From contig CAAEIR010000046.1 in NCBI GenBank assembly GCA_900756035.1, forward strand, positions 1-34,361: a stretch of 34,361 bases of DNA. The letters are read 5' to 3'. The stretch is from an uncultured Anaerostipes sp. GTDB lineage: Bacteria > Bacillota > Clostridia > Lachnospirales > Lachnospiraceae. The notes below the pieces were generated by a model that was not told where the DNA came from, did no database searches, and saw only the letters and a program-made list of their open reading frames with translations. Position numbers and translations under genes: made by a program. This document shows, one piece after another, positions 7,731 through 16,309 of the stretch (within the stretch, counting starts at the first letter, position 1; every line of letters starts with the position of its first letter).

Positions 7731-9239
7731 TTACTTTCTAAAGGAACTTTTGCACTCACCGATTGCCTGGATCAGCTCCTGTTCCGTCTTGTCGTCCATC
7801 ACCTTTTTCTCTGCGATTGTTTCAAAAATTTCCGGATACTTAGTCTCAATCAACTCAAACAGCTCTGACTGGAAGTCAAGAATCTGATCAACTGCCAGAT
7901 CCAAAAGATATTTCTTAACAGCAGCATAGATGATCACAACCTGTTTTTCAACTGCAAGCGGCTGATACTGCGGCTGTTTCAAGACTTCTCTGATTCTCTC
8001 TCCCTGATCCAAACGTTCCTTTGTATCGGCATCAAGTTCTGATCCAAACTGTGCAAATGCAGCCAGTTCGCGGTACTGTGCCAAATCGGTTCGAATTGGT
8101 CCCGCAATGGTCTTCATTGCTTTGATCTGTGCAGATCCTCCAACCCTGGATACAGAAAGACCTGCATTAATTGCCGGGCGGAATCCCGCATTAAACATCT
8201 CTGTTTCCAGATAAATCTGTCCATCTGTAATAGAAATAACATTGGTCGGAATATATGCAGATACATCTCCTGCCTGTGTCTCAATAATCGGAAGTGCTGT
8301 TAAAGATCCTCCTCCAAGCTCATCAGACAGCCTTGCTGCACGCTCTAATAATCTGGAATGAAGATAGAATACGTCTCCCGGATAAGCCTCTCGTCCCGGC
8401 GGTCTTCGAAGCAGCAGGGAAAGTGTCCGGTATGCGGTTGCATGTTTACTCAAATCATCATATACAACCAGAACATCTTCTCCTCTCTCCATCCATTCTT
8501 CACCGATAGCACATCCTGCATATGGTGCAATATACTGAAGCGGCGCCAGCTCACTGGCTGTAGATGCCACAATCGTTGTATAGTCCATGGCACCGAACTC
8601 ATCCAACGTCTTTACAATATTTGCGACTGTCGATGCTTTCTGCCCGATGGCTACATAAATACAATGAACACCCTGTCCCTTCTGATTAATAATAGTATCA
8701 ATGGCGATCGCCGTCTTTCCTGTCTGGCGGTCTCCAATAATCAGCTCACGCTGTCCTCTTCCGATCGGCACCATAGCGTCAATCGCTTTAATTCCGGTCT
8801 GGATCGGAGTATCTACAGATTTTCTTGAAATAACTCCGGACGCAACTCTTTCTATTGGACGATATTTTTCGGTCTCGATAGGACCCTTATCATCAATCGG
8901 CTGTCCGAGAGAGTTCACCACTCGCCCTGTCATGGCATCTCCTACCGGAACTTCCACCACTCGTCCTGTTGTCTTGACAATATCGCCTTCGTTAATATTT
9001 TTCCGGTCACCGAGCAAAACTGCACCGACGTTATCTTCCTCAAGGTTTAACACCATGCCGAACACATCTCCCGGAAATTCCAGGAGTTCACCCTGCATAG
9101 CCTTTTTGAGTCCGTGGATTCTGGCAATTCCGTCTGCAACCTGTATTACCGTTCCAATATCAGAGGTTTCAAGCTTTGTTGAATATTGTTTGATCTGTTC
9201 TTTGATAACAGAACTGATCTCTTCTGGTCTTAAATTCAT
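7731..9239 (-). CDS. atpA: ATP synthase F1 alpha subunit
   Basis: The 502-residue non-catalytic nucleotide-binding subunit of F1. Walker A GDRQTGKT lies near 169-176, followed by VHCIYVAIGQK and VLVVYDDLSKHA. The conserved RPPGREAYPGDVFYLHSRLLERAA and SVSRVGGSAQIKAM segments, which contain the arginine finger, are intact. CAGGAGGAAGATAA precedes the ATG at 9239. The length and N-terminus (MNLRPEEISSVIKEQI) are typical. Confidence 0.98.
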   Translation of the reverse strand: MNLRPEEISSVIKEQIKQYSTKLETSDIGTVIQVADGIARIHGLKKAMQGELLEFPGDVFGMVLNLEEDNVGAVLLGDRKNINEGDIVKTTGRVVEVPVGDAMTGRVVNSLGQPIDDKGPIETEKYRPIERVASGVISRKSVDTPIQTGIKAIDAMVPIGRGQRELIIGDRQTGKTAIAIDTIINQKGQGVHCIYVAIGQKASTVANIVKTLDEFGAMDYTTIVASTASELAPLQYIAPYAGCAIGEEWMERGEDVLVVYDDLSKHATAYRTLSLLLRRPPGREAYPGDVFYLHSRLLERAARLSDELGGGSLTALPIIETQAGDVSAYIPTNVISITDGQIYLETEMFNAGFRPAINAGLSVSRVGGSAQIKAMKTIAGPIRTDLAQYRELAAFAQFGSELDADTKERLDQGERIREVLKQPQYQPLAVEKQVVIIYAAVKKYLLDLAVDQILDFQSELFELIETKYPEIFETIAEKKVMDDKTEQELIQAIGECKSSFRK

Positions 9240-9260
9240 GGGGCTTATCTTCCTCCTGTT

Positions 9261-9806
9261 CTATAATTGAATTTGTGACAGATGTTTTCCCATGGCAGAT
9301 AATCTTGTGGAAATGGAATTATCTACAATTCGATCATCCATTCTTAAAATCAAACCGCCAATGATGGTTTCATCTACCTCATAAGTAGTCTCCAGCACCT
9401 CATATTCGGAGGACTCGAGCACCTTTTGTTGAATTTTTTCTTTTTGTTCTTTCTTTAACGGCACCGCTGAAGTCACATGGAGTTCTCCGATTCCAAGAAG
9501 TTTTTTTATCTTTCCGGCCACATAGCCAAAAATCTCTTCCAACTCTTTACAGCGCCCTTTTTTAATAATAATCATCAGAAAACCAATGAGATCTTCACAG
9601 ACACGCCCCTGAAAAATCTTCTCAACAGTGTTCATCTTTTCCTCTTTGGTAACCTGAGGATGACAAAGAAAGCTTATAAGCTCCGGATCAGAGCAGAAAA
9701 TGCTCTGTACTGCCTGCACTTCATCCAAAGCTTTTTGAAGATCCGTTTCCTCTGCCTTCACTGAAACATAAGCGTCTCCATAGATCTTGCTTACTCTTGA
9801 ATCCAT
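9261..9806 (-). CDS. atpH: ATP synthase F1 delta subunit
   Basis: A 181-residue delta subunit (OSCP family), which links the top of F1 to the peripheral stalk. It starts MDSRVSKIYGDAY with a helical N-terminal domain. It ends with the signature DETIIGGLILRMDDRIVDNS, then LSAMGKHL. The start overlaps the end of atpF by 16 bases, which suggests coupled translation. Confidence 0.95.
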   Translation of the reverse strand: MDSRVSKIYGDAYVSVKAEETDLQKALDEVQAVQSIFCSDPELISFLCHPQVTKEEKMNTVEKIFQGRVCEDLIGFLMIIIKKGRCKELEEIFGYVAGKIKKLLGIGELHVTSAVPLKKEQKEKIQQKVLESSEYEVLETTYEVDETIIGGLILRMDDRIVDNSISTRLSAMGKHLSQIQL

Positions 9807-10312
9807 GTCTTATCACCCATTTCCTGCAGGGTCTGCTCAACAAACGCATTCTGATCTTTGGCATCCATCTGATGAGAAATAAATTTTCCCGCCATTGCAA
9901 CTGCCATACTGACCATCTCCTGCTTCATCTGATCTTTTACCCTGATTTTTTGAAGCTCTGCCTCATGGTGCGCACTGGAAATAATCCTGGCGGCTTCTTC
10001 TTTTGCCTCCGCCACCATAGCCTCTTCCCGTTTCAACGCCTTTTTTCTGGCCTGTGCCAGAATTGCATCTGCTTCTTTCTCAACATTTTTTAATTTTTGA
10101 TCGTATTCAGCCTTTAACTTTGCAGCCTGTTCCTGATCGGAAGCTGCCTGATCAAGCTCTTTTGCAATTCTGTTCTTACGATCCTCCAACATCTTACGAA
10201 CCGGTTCAAACAGAATGTAGGAGAGCAGTGCAAACATAATAAACACTGCAATCCCCTGCATAATCACGTCAAAGCCAAGCTGAATATCCAATCCAAATAT
10301 TCTTCCGTCCAC
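9791..10312 (-). CDS. atpF: ATP synthase F0 b subunit
   Basis: A 173-residue peripheral stalk subunit. One N-terminal membrane helix (about residues 12-34) is followed by a long, charged, alanine-rich helix (about 40-150) that forms the dimeric stalk. The start is GTG at 10312, with GGGAGG 7 bases upstream; no ATG is better placed. It lies between the c-subunit gene and atpH, as in most bacterial operons. Confidence 0.95.
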   Translation of the reverse strand: MDGRIFGLDIQLGFDVIMQGIAVFIMFALLSYILFEPVRKMLEDRKNRIAKELDQAASDQEQAAKLKAEYDQKLKNVEKEADAILAQARKKALKREEAMVAEAKEEAARIISSAHHEAELQKIRVKDQMKQEMVSMAVAMAGKFISHQMDAKDQNAFVEQTLQEMGDKTWIQE

Positions 10313-10339
10313 GCCTTGGCCTCCCTTCGGCTTCCTCTC

Positions 10340-10603
10340 TTAAAGTTTTGCAAACAGCGGGTTTGCATATAACAGAATCAGACCGATAACCAATCCGTAA
10401 AGACCTGTTGTCTCTGCAACAGCCTGCCCAAGCAACATCGTAGATGTGATATCACCTTTTGCTCCCGGGTTACGTCCTACTGCTGCTGCACCCTGTCCTG
10501 CTGCATATCCCTGTCCAACACCCGGTCCGATACCGGCAATCAATGCCAATCCTGCTCCTATTGCAGAACATCCTAAAACAAATGCCTCACTTGAAATATT
10601 CAT
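10340..10603 (-). CDS. atpE: ATP synthase F0 c subunit, Na+-type ligand set
   Basis: An 87-residue hairpin of two membrane helices that forms the rotor ring. The loop motif RNPGAKGD is near 44-51. The ion-carrying glutamate is E64 in AVAETTGLYGL. Residues Q31, V62, E64, T65, T66 and Y69 line up with the Na+ ligands known from the Ilyobacter tartaricus ring (Q32, V63, E65, S66, T67, Y70), so Na+ coupling is likely. The ATG at 10603 was chosen because CAGGAGGAAGATATT precedes it; an upstream extension of ten codons lacks support. Confidence 0.96.
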   Translation of the reverse strand: MNISSEAFVLGCSAIGAGLALIAGIGPGVGQGYAAGQGAAAVGRNPGAKGDITSTMLLGQAVAETTGLYGLVIGLILLYANPLFAKL

Positions 10604-10664
10604 AATATCTTCCTCCTGAATTATAAAACACAATATGTTATGAAAAGTTCCTTAAATCTGTTTC

Positions 10665-11393
10665 CTATGCTTCCCTTTTATCGGTAATAAATGTCATCGT
10701 CAGCATCGCAAACACAAATGTCTGAATTGCTCCTGAGAACAAATCAAAATAAATATGCAAAAACGCCGGAATTCCCAGCTTCGCAAGCAGCGGCAGCAAT
10801 CCATACCACAATGCCATCATAATCGTTCCTGCCATAATATTTCCAAACAGACGCAAGGACATCGACAACGGTGTTGCGAATTCCCCGATGACATTGATTG
10901 GAAATAAAATCGGAATCGGCTTAAATAAGTCTGTAAATACCTGAAGCTTGCTTGTTTTGAATGCACTGTACTGAATCAAAACAAACGTTATCAGCGCAAG
11001 TGCAAGCGTGGTTCCGTAATCTGCTGTCGGCGGGCGCAGCCCAAACAGCCCGGAAGTATTTGCAAAAAAGATGAACACCATAATGGTTCCGATGTAATTT
11101 ACAAAAGGTCTCCAGTGCCTTCCCATGTTTCCTTGGACCAGATGATCCAAAGCTTCTACAATCATTTCCACAAAATTTTGCAGTCCTTTCGGTTTCTCGC
11201 TCCCATGAAGAACCGCATGTCTGGCAATCAACGCCAAAATCAGAATAAATACCATAACGATGAGCGTTGTCACATGCGTTGTTGTGATCCACACCTCATG
11301 CCCGAAAAACTTCAGCGGTATCAATCCATGCACCATGAAATCCACATCGTTCCCGGATGCGGCCAGTATCATCGGCGCCTTATAACATTCCAT
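10665..11393 (-). CDS. atpB: ATP synthase F0 a subunit
   Basis: A 242-residue integral membrane stator protein that provides the ion half-channels. The essential arginine lies in PLSMSLRLFGNIMAG (about residues 175-190). The C-terminal helices end in IQTFVFAMLTMTFI, the usual family ending. GAGGAGG is 7 bases before the ATG at 11393. It follows the small atpI gene, as in related clostridial operons. Confidence 0.96.
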   Translation of the reverse strand: MECYKAPMILAASGNDVDFMVHGLIPLKFFGHEVWITTTHVTTLIVMVFILILALIARHAVLHGSEKPKGLQNFVEMIVEALDHLVQGNMGRHWRPFVNYIGTIMVFIFFANTSGLFGLRPPTADYGTTLALALITFVLIQYSAFKTSKLQVFTDLFKPIPILFPINVIGEFATPLSMSLRLFGNIMAGTIMMALWYGLLPLLAKLGIPAFLHIYFDLFSGAIQTFVFAMLTMTFITDKREA

Positions 11394-11408
11394 GGCATAA
11401 CCTCCTCT

Positions 11409-11816
11409 CTATGATTTTTTTAAGATTCTGCTGGTAATGCAGTTGTGAATCGGCTTCTGAAGAAATGCAGAAAACTTACTGCTCAGTACGCCAATCAATG
11501 TTGCAATAAACGCTGCAAAACTTAGCTTTATCATAACAAATAAAATGATCAGCAATGCAAAATATCGGATCAGTGCAAATTTTACCATATAACGGCTGGC
11601 ATGATTCGAATTCATCTCTACCGCTTTCTTAATATTGACAAACATCATAGATATGGTCAAGATCCCAAGAAAAGTTCCAAAAACCGCTCCTGCCAGATAC
11701 CAAAAACTTCCCTTTGTAATTATCATACCCAAAATTGCAGATATCACTCCACATAGAAGAATTCCGATTACCAAATCCAAATACGTCTCATCCAGCTGTC
11801 TTAATTTTTCTCTCAT
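11409..11816 (-). CDS. atpI: ATP synthase-associated subunit I
   Basis: A 135-residue membrane protein with four predicted helices, in the position of AtpI between atpZ and atpB. AtpI proteins help assemble the c ring and have been proposed to act with AtpZ in Mg2+/Ca2+ transport. Sequence conservation is low, so the call rests mainly on size, topology and position. The ATG at 11816 has GGAGG 6 bases before it. An upstream ATG pair at 11837 would overlap atpZ and is less likely. Confidence 0.8.
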   Translation of the reverse strand: MREKLRQLDETYLDLVIGILLCGVISAILGMIITKGSFWYLAGAVFGTFLGILTISMMFVNIKKAVEMNSNHASRYMVKFALIRYFALLIILFVMIKLSFAAFIATLIGVLSSKFSAFLQKPIHNCITSRILKKS

Positions 11817-11817
11817 C

Positions 11818-12042
11818 TCATTCCTCCGGGTCATCATTCTTCGTCATATGCTTTACCAGTGTATAGACACCTCTGATTCCACCTAAAATTCCTAAAATCA
11901 AGAATGGAAGAACCAGATTTGTGGAAAATGTTTTATCTATCCACAATCCAAGAAACATGCATAAAAAAGTTGAAGTCAGCATCGTTATCCCAATCTGAGT
12001 AATCAGAGACAACATCCGAACTATCGGACCGTACTTATGCAT
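11818..12042 (-). CDS. atpZ: AtpZ/AtpI family small membrane protein
   Basis: A 74-residue protein with two membrane helices (about 13-33 and 42-62) and a short polar tail. It matches the AtpZ-type protein that leads many Bacillota ATP synthase operons. The helix pair holds GLWIDKTF and a Gly-rich turn (LGILGGIRG) typical of the family. GGAGG lies 9 bases before the ATG at 12042. Its stop is one base from the atpI start. It is the first gene of the operon. Confidence 0.8.
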   Translation of the reverse strand: MHKYGPIVRMLSLITQIGITMLTSTFLCMFLGLWIDKTFSTNLVLPFLILGILGGIRGVYTLVKHMTKNDDPEE

Positions 12043-12078
12043 CCTAACATCCTCCGTCCTTACAAAATCTTTACGCCT

Positions 12079-12087
12079 ATTATATCA
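12079..12087 (-). promoter_or_regulatory. Extended -10 promoter of the ATP synthase operon
   Basis: On the minus strand TGA-TATAAT (12087-12079) lies 37 bases before the atpZ start codon. No good -35 box is visible, which is consistent with an extended -10 promoter. Confidence 0.6.
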
Positions 12088-12134
12088 TTATTTCCGGATA
12101 ACCACCACTGAATTTTGCTTTTTATCATTATTTT

Positions 12135-12183
12135 CATAAAAGAAACAGATCGAGAATCTATCTTAAGACTCTCGACCTGTTTC
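12135..12183 (-). terminator. Terminator of the ten-gene sugar operon
   Basis: GAAACAG-A-TCGAGA (12142-12155) pairs with TCTCGA-C-CTGTTTC (12170-12183), with one mismatch, and TTTTAT follows on the minus strand. It separates the sugar operon from the ATP synthase promoter. Confidence 0.8.
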
Positions 12184-12208
12184 GTGCGTAGTATTCCACA
12201 GCATTTAA

Positions 12209-13057
12209 CTAGGCTTTCCCAACGCTTCCGCAGACTTTTATTTTACCCATTACATAGCGTTTTACTTCATCTCTTCCTGACGCACTGTATTTTTTCGGAT
12301 CAATAACTGTGGGCTGATCAGACAACGTCTGATTCACACCCTTTGTAAATGCAATCCGAAGATCTGTGGCATAATTTACTTTGCAAATCCCCCGTTTGAT
12401 ACATTCTCTGACTGCTTCATCTGCAACCCCGCTGGTCCCGTGCAGCACCAGAGGAATATCCACAGCTTCCCGAATTTTTCTTAACACGTCATACTGAAGC
12501 TTCGGTTCACCTTTATATATTCCGTGTGCCGTTCCGATACCTACCGCAAGAGAATCAATTCCTGTTCTTTCTACAAATTCTTTTGCTTCCTGCGGATCTG
12601 TGTAAGGATTATTTTCACCGCCATCTAAATCATCTTCTTTTCCGCCGACCTTTCCAAGTTCTGCTTCCACAGGAACTTTTGCCGGGCGGCAGACATCTGC
12701 TACTGCCTTACTGACCGCAATATTGTTTTCAAACGATTCATGAGAACCATCAATCATAATCGAAGTATAGCCGACTCGAAATGCCTGCATTGCCAATTCA
12801 AAACTGTTTCCATGATCCAAATGCATCACCACCGGAACAGAAACTCTCTCGGCTGCTGCTTTTACATTCGCCAGATAGTAATCCAATCCTGCGTATTTTA
12901 CTGTCGATGGCGTGGTCTGCATAATCACCGGTGACTGTAATTCCTCAGCGGCCTCTACGACTGCCTGTACCATTTCCATATTTTCTACATTAAACGCACC
13001 AACAGCATATCCCCCTGCCTGTGCCTTCATTAAGATCTCTTTTGATGTTACCAACAT
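12209..13057 (-). CDS. Class II ketose-bisphosphate aldolase (GatY/KbaY/Fba-like)
   Basis: A 282-residue zinc aldolase that splits a ketose 1,6-bisphosphate into dihydroxyacetone phosphate and glyceraldehyde 3-phosphate. The catalytic Asp81 and zinc ligand His82 lie in HLDHG. Further metal and phosphate residues lie in EAELG (131-135), GTAHGIY (H178) and LHGTSG (H206). NYATDLR is the phosphate-binding end of the barrel. It is the last gene of the PTS operon, after a PfkB kinase, so tagatose 1,6-bisphosphate is the most likely substrate, with fructose 1,6-bisphosphate as the alternative. The subfamily cannot be fixed by eye. Confidence 0.9.
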   Translation of the reverse strand: MLVTSKEILMKAQAGGYAVGAFNVENMEMVQAVVEAAEELQSPVIMQTTPSTVKYAGLDYYLANVKAAAERVSVPVVMHLDHGNSFELAMQAFRVGYTSIMIDGSHESFENNIAVSKAVADVCRPAKVPVEAELGKVGGKEDDLDGGENNPYTDPQEAKEFVERTGIDSLAVGIGTAHGIYKGEPKLQYDVLRKIREAVDIPLVLHGTSGVADEAVRECIKRGICKVNYATDLRIAFTKGVNQTLSDQPTVIDPKKYSASGRDEVKRYVMGKIKVCGSVGKA

Positions 13058-13077
13058 GGCTTTGTCCTTTCCTCGTT

Positions 13078-14007
13078 TTATAACTTGATAATTTCAACCT
13101 TTTTTCTGATTTCTTCTATCTTTTCTGCCTCAAAATTTCCTGTATATGGTGAAAGTGCATTGGCGGATGCGACAGCAACCGCATACTCTAAGGCTTCTTC
13201 CGGCTCCATTTTTCGTTCAAAAGCTGCCGCAAAAGCTCCTACCATGGAATCTCCGCACCCTACGGTGTTCACAACTTCCATCTTCGGAGGTTTTCCCTGA
13301 TAAATTCCTTTTTCGCAGACCAGCAATGCGCCGTCACCTCCAAGTGAAATCACAACATATGGAATTCCTTTTTGATAAATTTTTTTCGCATAATCTATGA
13401 CTTCTCTGCGATGATGGATTTGTGTGTGAAAAAGCAACTCAATCTCATCTTGATTTGGTTTTACCATCGTAGGCAAGGCTTTCACACCATGCTCCAAACA
13501 CTCTCCACTGGTGTCCAAAATCACTTGCTTTCCCTGTTCCTTTATAATATGAATCATCTTTTGATAAACATCTTTGCTCATTCCAACCGGAACACTCCCT
13601 GAAATCGTCACGACGTCACTTTCTTTGATCATCTCCGGAAAGCTTTTTAAAAAAGATCTTTCCTCCGATTCTGTGACTTCACAACCTTCCTCCAGATATT
13701 CCGTAGAACCATATCCCGGATCCAAAATATTAATGCAGCTTCTTGTTTCTCCGCCAATGTGTTCAAACTCATAAGGAATGCCATCCTCATGAAGCAGCGC
13801 TTCTAAATATTTTCCATTATATCCGCCTACAAGACCGGTGGCTTTTACCTTTGACCCACAGATTCTTGCGGCTCTTGCCACATTTAGTCCTTTTCCTCCG
13901 GCACTGTTGCAGGTTTTCGCCACACGCATCACCGTACCATTTTCAATTTTCTGTGTCATATAATAAGCCTTGTCAATGGAAGCATTTAATGTTACTGTTG
14001 TAATCAC
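13078..14007 (-). CDS. PfkB family sugar-phosphate kinase (1-phosphofructokinase / tagatose-6-phosphate kinase type)
   Basis: A 309-residue ribokinase-fold kinase of the FruK/LacC group. It has MITTVTLNASIDK at the N-terminus, the substrate motif NSAGGKGLNVARA (34-46) and the ATP/anion-hole motif NTVGCGDSMVGAF with catalytic Asp253. In this operon it would phosphorylate tagatose 6-phosphate or fructose 6-phosphate at C1, just before the aldolase encoded next to it. FruK-type activity on fructose 1-phosphate is the alternative, but a galactitol-type PTS delivers hexitol 1-phosphates, which favours the LacC-type role. Confidence 0.88.
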   Translation of the reverse strand: MITTVTLNASIDKAYYMTQKIENGTVMRVAKTCNSAGGKGLNVARAARICGSKVKATGLVGGYNGKYLEALLHEDGIPYEFEHIGGETRSCINILDPGYGSTEYLEEGCEVTESEERSFLKSFPEMIKESDVVTISGSVPVGMSKDVYQKMIHIIKEQGKQVILDTSGECLEHGVKALPTMVKPNQDEIELLFHTQIHHRREVIDYAKKIYQKGIPYVVISLGGDGALLVCEKGIYQGKPPKMEVVNTVGCGDSMVGAFAAAFERKMEPEEALEYAVAVASANALSPYTGNFEAEKIEEIRKKVEIIKL

Positions 14008-14023
14008 GTTTTATCCTCCCATT

Positions 14024-14920
14024 TTACAGTCTTTTGAAATATGCCGCCCCTGCAGCAGCGTCTTGCGTTAATCCCTCGATATCCGTTCCATCTTTCATGG
14101 TTCTCCAGAGAGAAACACTTTTGGCACTTGCAGAAGTATCCAAAACAAACGGTTCCATAACTAGCGGTCCATCATAACCGATTTCATGAATTGTCTTTGC
14201 AATAGCTTCCCAATCAATGTTCGTCCTTTTCTCTCCATTTGGAATTTTGCGATTACTTTCCCCAATATGCAAATATCCTAAATATCCTTTTTCATGCGCT
14301 GTACGAATTGCATCCGGAATATAATCTTCCTCAATATTCATATGAAATGTATCCAGCAACAATTTGCAAAAATTATTGTTAATGGCCTCACAGATGGCAA
14401 TGCCTTCTGCCGCCGTATTGGCTGTATACTGTTCAAAACGATTTACAATCTCCAGACAAAGTATCACTCCGACTTTCTCGGCATGCTTTGCTACTTTTTT
14501 CAATCCGGAAATTGCATTGGCAGTCCGTATTCTCTTGATTTCTGCAATATTGTCTCCATCCGGTCGTGTATTCCACAATCCATACGGAATCCCTGAGAAA
14601 TATTTTGCACCCATTTCTACACAAAGATCCAGCATGTGACACAAATGTTTCACACCGGCCTCCTGAGACTTTTTGTCGGGACTGGAAACATCTCTTTCCG
14701 GTCTCAGTCCGGTTCCGTTAATTGTAGTCGTCAATCCTGCATCCTCGATATATTTCCGAAGTTTTCTTCGCTCTTCTTCTGTTAGTGAAACAAAATCCCC
14801 TGCCTTTAGTTCAATGGTATCCATCTTTGCCTTTTTTGTAAGATCTACCATCTGGTAAATATCCAGTTTAGGCGTCGTTCCACTCCAATAAGCTGTTTGT
14901 AATCCAATATGATTCCGCAT
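14024..14920 (-). CDS. Sugar (phosphate) isomerase/epimerase, D-tagatose/D-allulose 3-epimerase-like
   Basis: A 298-residue TIM-barrel protein of the xylose isomerase-like superfamily. Its second half closely follows ketohexose 3-epimerases. The metal ligands fit E157 (CLEIVNRFEQY), D190 (LLLDTFHMNIEED), H218 (GYLHIGESNRK) and E256 (LVMEPFV). The family interconverts free D-fructose/D-allulose or D-tagatose/D-sorbose at C3; relatives such as UlaE act on phosphorylated sugars. Because the operon imports sugars as phosphates, it may act on a phosphorylated ketose here, or on a sugar entering by another route. Confidence 0.85.
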   Translation of the reverse strand: MRNHIGLQTAYWSGTTPKLDIYQMVDLTKKAKMDTIELKAGDFVSLTEEERRKLRKYIEDAGLTTTINGTGLRPERDVSSPDKKSQEAGVKHLCHMLDLCVEMGAKYFSGIPYGLWNTRPDGDNIAEIKRIRTANAISGLKKVAKHAEKVGVILCLEIVNRFEQYTANTAAEGIAICEAINNNFCKLLLDTFHMNIEEDYIPDAIRTAHEKGYLGYLHIGESNRKIPNGEKRTNIDWEAIAKTIHEIGYDGPLVMEPFVLDTSASAKSVSLWRTMKDGTDIEGLTQDAAAGAAYFKRL

Positions 14921-14950
14921 AATACTCTCTCCTTCTATATATCTTCCTTT

Positions 14951-15490
14951 TTATTCCAGACTTGCATGGCGGTGTGCCATATCATCATTGCTTCCTTCCT
15001 GTTCCCGGCTCATCTCCAAAATTACCGTATCAAAAACAATCAGGAGCATCTGTTCAAATAAACTTCCCAGCGGCTGTATGCTCGCTTCTGAACTGGAAAA
15101 TTTTGTTGCAGATTCAATCACAATATCCGGTGTCTGAATCCTGCCCAATCTGGATTCCGGGTCGGATGAAATCACAACCAGATCCACTCCCTGTCTGACT
15201 GCTGATTCCGCTGTCATTACAACGCTTCCTGTTTCTCCGGAAGCAGAGGCTACAATCAAAAGATCTCCTTTTCCCACCGATGGAGTCGTTGTTTCTCCAA
15301 CAACATAAGACTCCAATCCAATCTGCATCAAACGCATCGCCAAAGCTTTCAGCATTAAGCCGGAGCGACCGGTTCCATAGACAAAAATTCTTTTGTGAGC
15401 TTTGATTTGCCGGATCATATCTGTAATTTTCTGTTCTTCTATTGCTTTTACGGAAGTTTCCAATTCCTTTATAATTGTCAGAGCCTGCAT
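14951..15490 (-). CDS. SIS domain protein, 6-phospho-3-hexuloisomerase-like
   Basis: A 179-residue single SIS domain. GTGRSGLMLKALAMRL (about 39-54), VGETTTPSVGKGDLL, the SGET motif and QPLGSLFEQ match the HxlB/PHI family, which interconverts 3-hexulose 6-phosphate and fructose 6-phosphate. In the ribulose monophosphate pathway it is paired with hexulose-6-phosphate synthase, but no HxlA-like gene is present in this operon. It may instead isomerise a 3-keto or 2-keto hexose phosphate made by the neighbouring dehydrogenases. GGGAGA precedes the ATG at 15490. Confidence 0.85.
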   Translation of the reverse strand: MQALTIIKELETSVKAIEEQKITDMIRQIKAHKRIFVYGTGRSGLMLKALAMRLMQIGLESYVVGETTTPSVGKGDLLIVASASGETGSVVMTAESAVRQGVDLVVISSDPESRLGRIQTPDIVIESATKFSSSEASIQPLGSLFEQMLLIVFDTVILEMSREQEGSNDDMAHRHASLE

Positions 15491-15543
15491 TTTCTATCTC
15501 CCTTCGATCTTATATAGTTATCGTTCATCCTTTACTGCTTCTA

Positions 15544-16296
15544 TTAAGCGATGGTCCTTCCTCCATCCAGCAAAATAGTCTGCCCCTGAATATAAGAATT
15601 TTCGGGATCCGCAAGAAAGACTGCAAGATTCGCAACATCCTGAACTGTTCCGAAGCGGCGGACCGGAATTTTTTCCAATACCGCATCCAACGCCTCCTGT
15701 GTCGGATAATTTACTCTCATCATTTCTCCTGTGTCAATAAGCCTTGGTGCAATGGCATTGACATTCACACCTTTCGGACCAAGTTCTTTCGCAAGACCTC
15801 GGATTAAACCTTCCCCTCCGGCTTTCGATGCAGGATAGGACACGCCTCCGCCGGTTCCGCTTAATGCTGATCCGGAACTTACATAGACAATCGAACCCTG
15901 ATTGGTAAGAAAGTCATTGTAAAATGCCTTTACTGTTGTAAAAAGACCTGTCAGATTGATGCTCAGTGTTTTATTCCATTCATCCATCGTAATATCCGCA
16001 ACCTTGTTTTTGAAAGCAACGCCTGCATTTAATACAAGAGTGTCAATTCTTCCAAACACTTCAAATACCTTTTCTCTTACAGCCAGCATTGCCTGTGCAT
16101 CGGAAACATCTGCCTGCACAAATAAGGATTTTGAATATTCTTTTGTAAACTCGTCCGCTGTTTTCTGTCCAGTCTCTGCATTGTAATCAACAATTACCGT
16201 ATTGGCACCCTGCTGCGCAAACTGAAGAGCAATCTGCTTTCCGATTCCATGTCCGGCTCCTGTTACCAGTACTACTTTTTCATCAAATTTTCCCAT
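15544..16296 (-). CDS. Short-chain dehydrogenase/reductase (SDR), sugar alcohol type
   Basis: A 250-residue classical SDR. The cofactor motif TGAGHGIG lies at 12-19, and Asp37 (VIVDYN) after the second strand suggests NAD(H). The LNAG motif is near 89-92. The catalytic set is Ser140/141, Tyr154 and Lys158 (YPASK). It ends QGQTILLDGGRTIA, normal for the family. Within this operon it probably oxidises a hexitol or hexitol phosphate, or reduces a keto sugar. It is a second oxidoreductase beside the GatD-like enzyme, so the operon likely accepts more than one polyol. Confidence 0.88.
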   Translation of the reverse strand: MGKFDEKVVLVTGAGHGIGKQIALQFAQQGANTVIVDYNAETGQKTADEFTKEYSKSLFVQADVSDAQAMLAVREKVFEVFGRIDTLVLNAGVAFKNKVADITMDEWNKTLSINLTGLFTTVKAFYNDFLTNQGSIVYVSSGSALSGTGGGVSYPASKAGGEGLIRGLAKELGPKGVNVNAIAPRLIDTGEMMRVNYPTQEALDAVLEKIPVRRFGTVQDVANLAVFLADPENSYIQGQTILLDGGRTIA

Positions 16297-16309
16297 TTTC
16301 TTATCTCCT

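Noticed and set aside
8358..9270. Overlapping plus-strand open frames opposite atpA
   Set aside because: They lie inside the highly conserved alpha subunit gene and encode low-complexity Ser/Ile-rich sequence without a start context.
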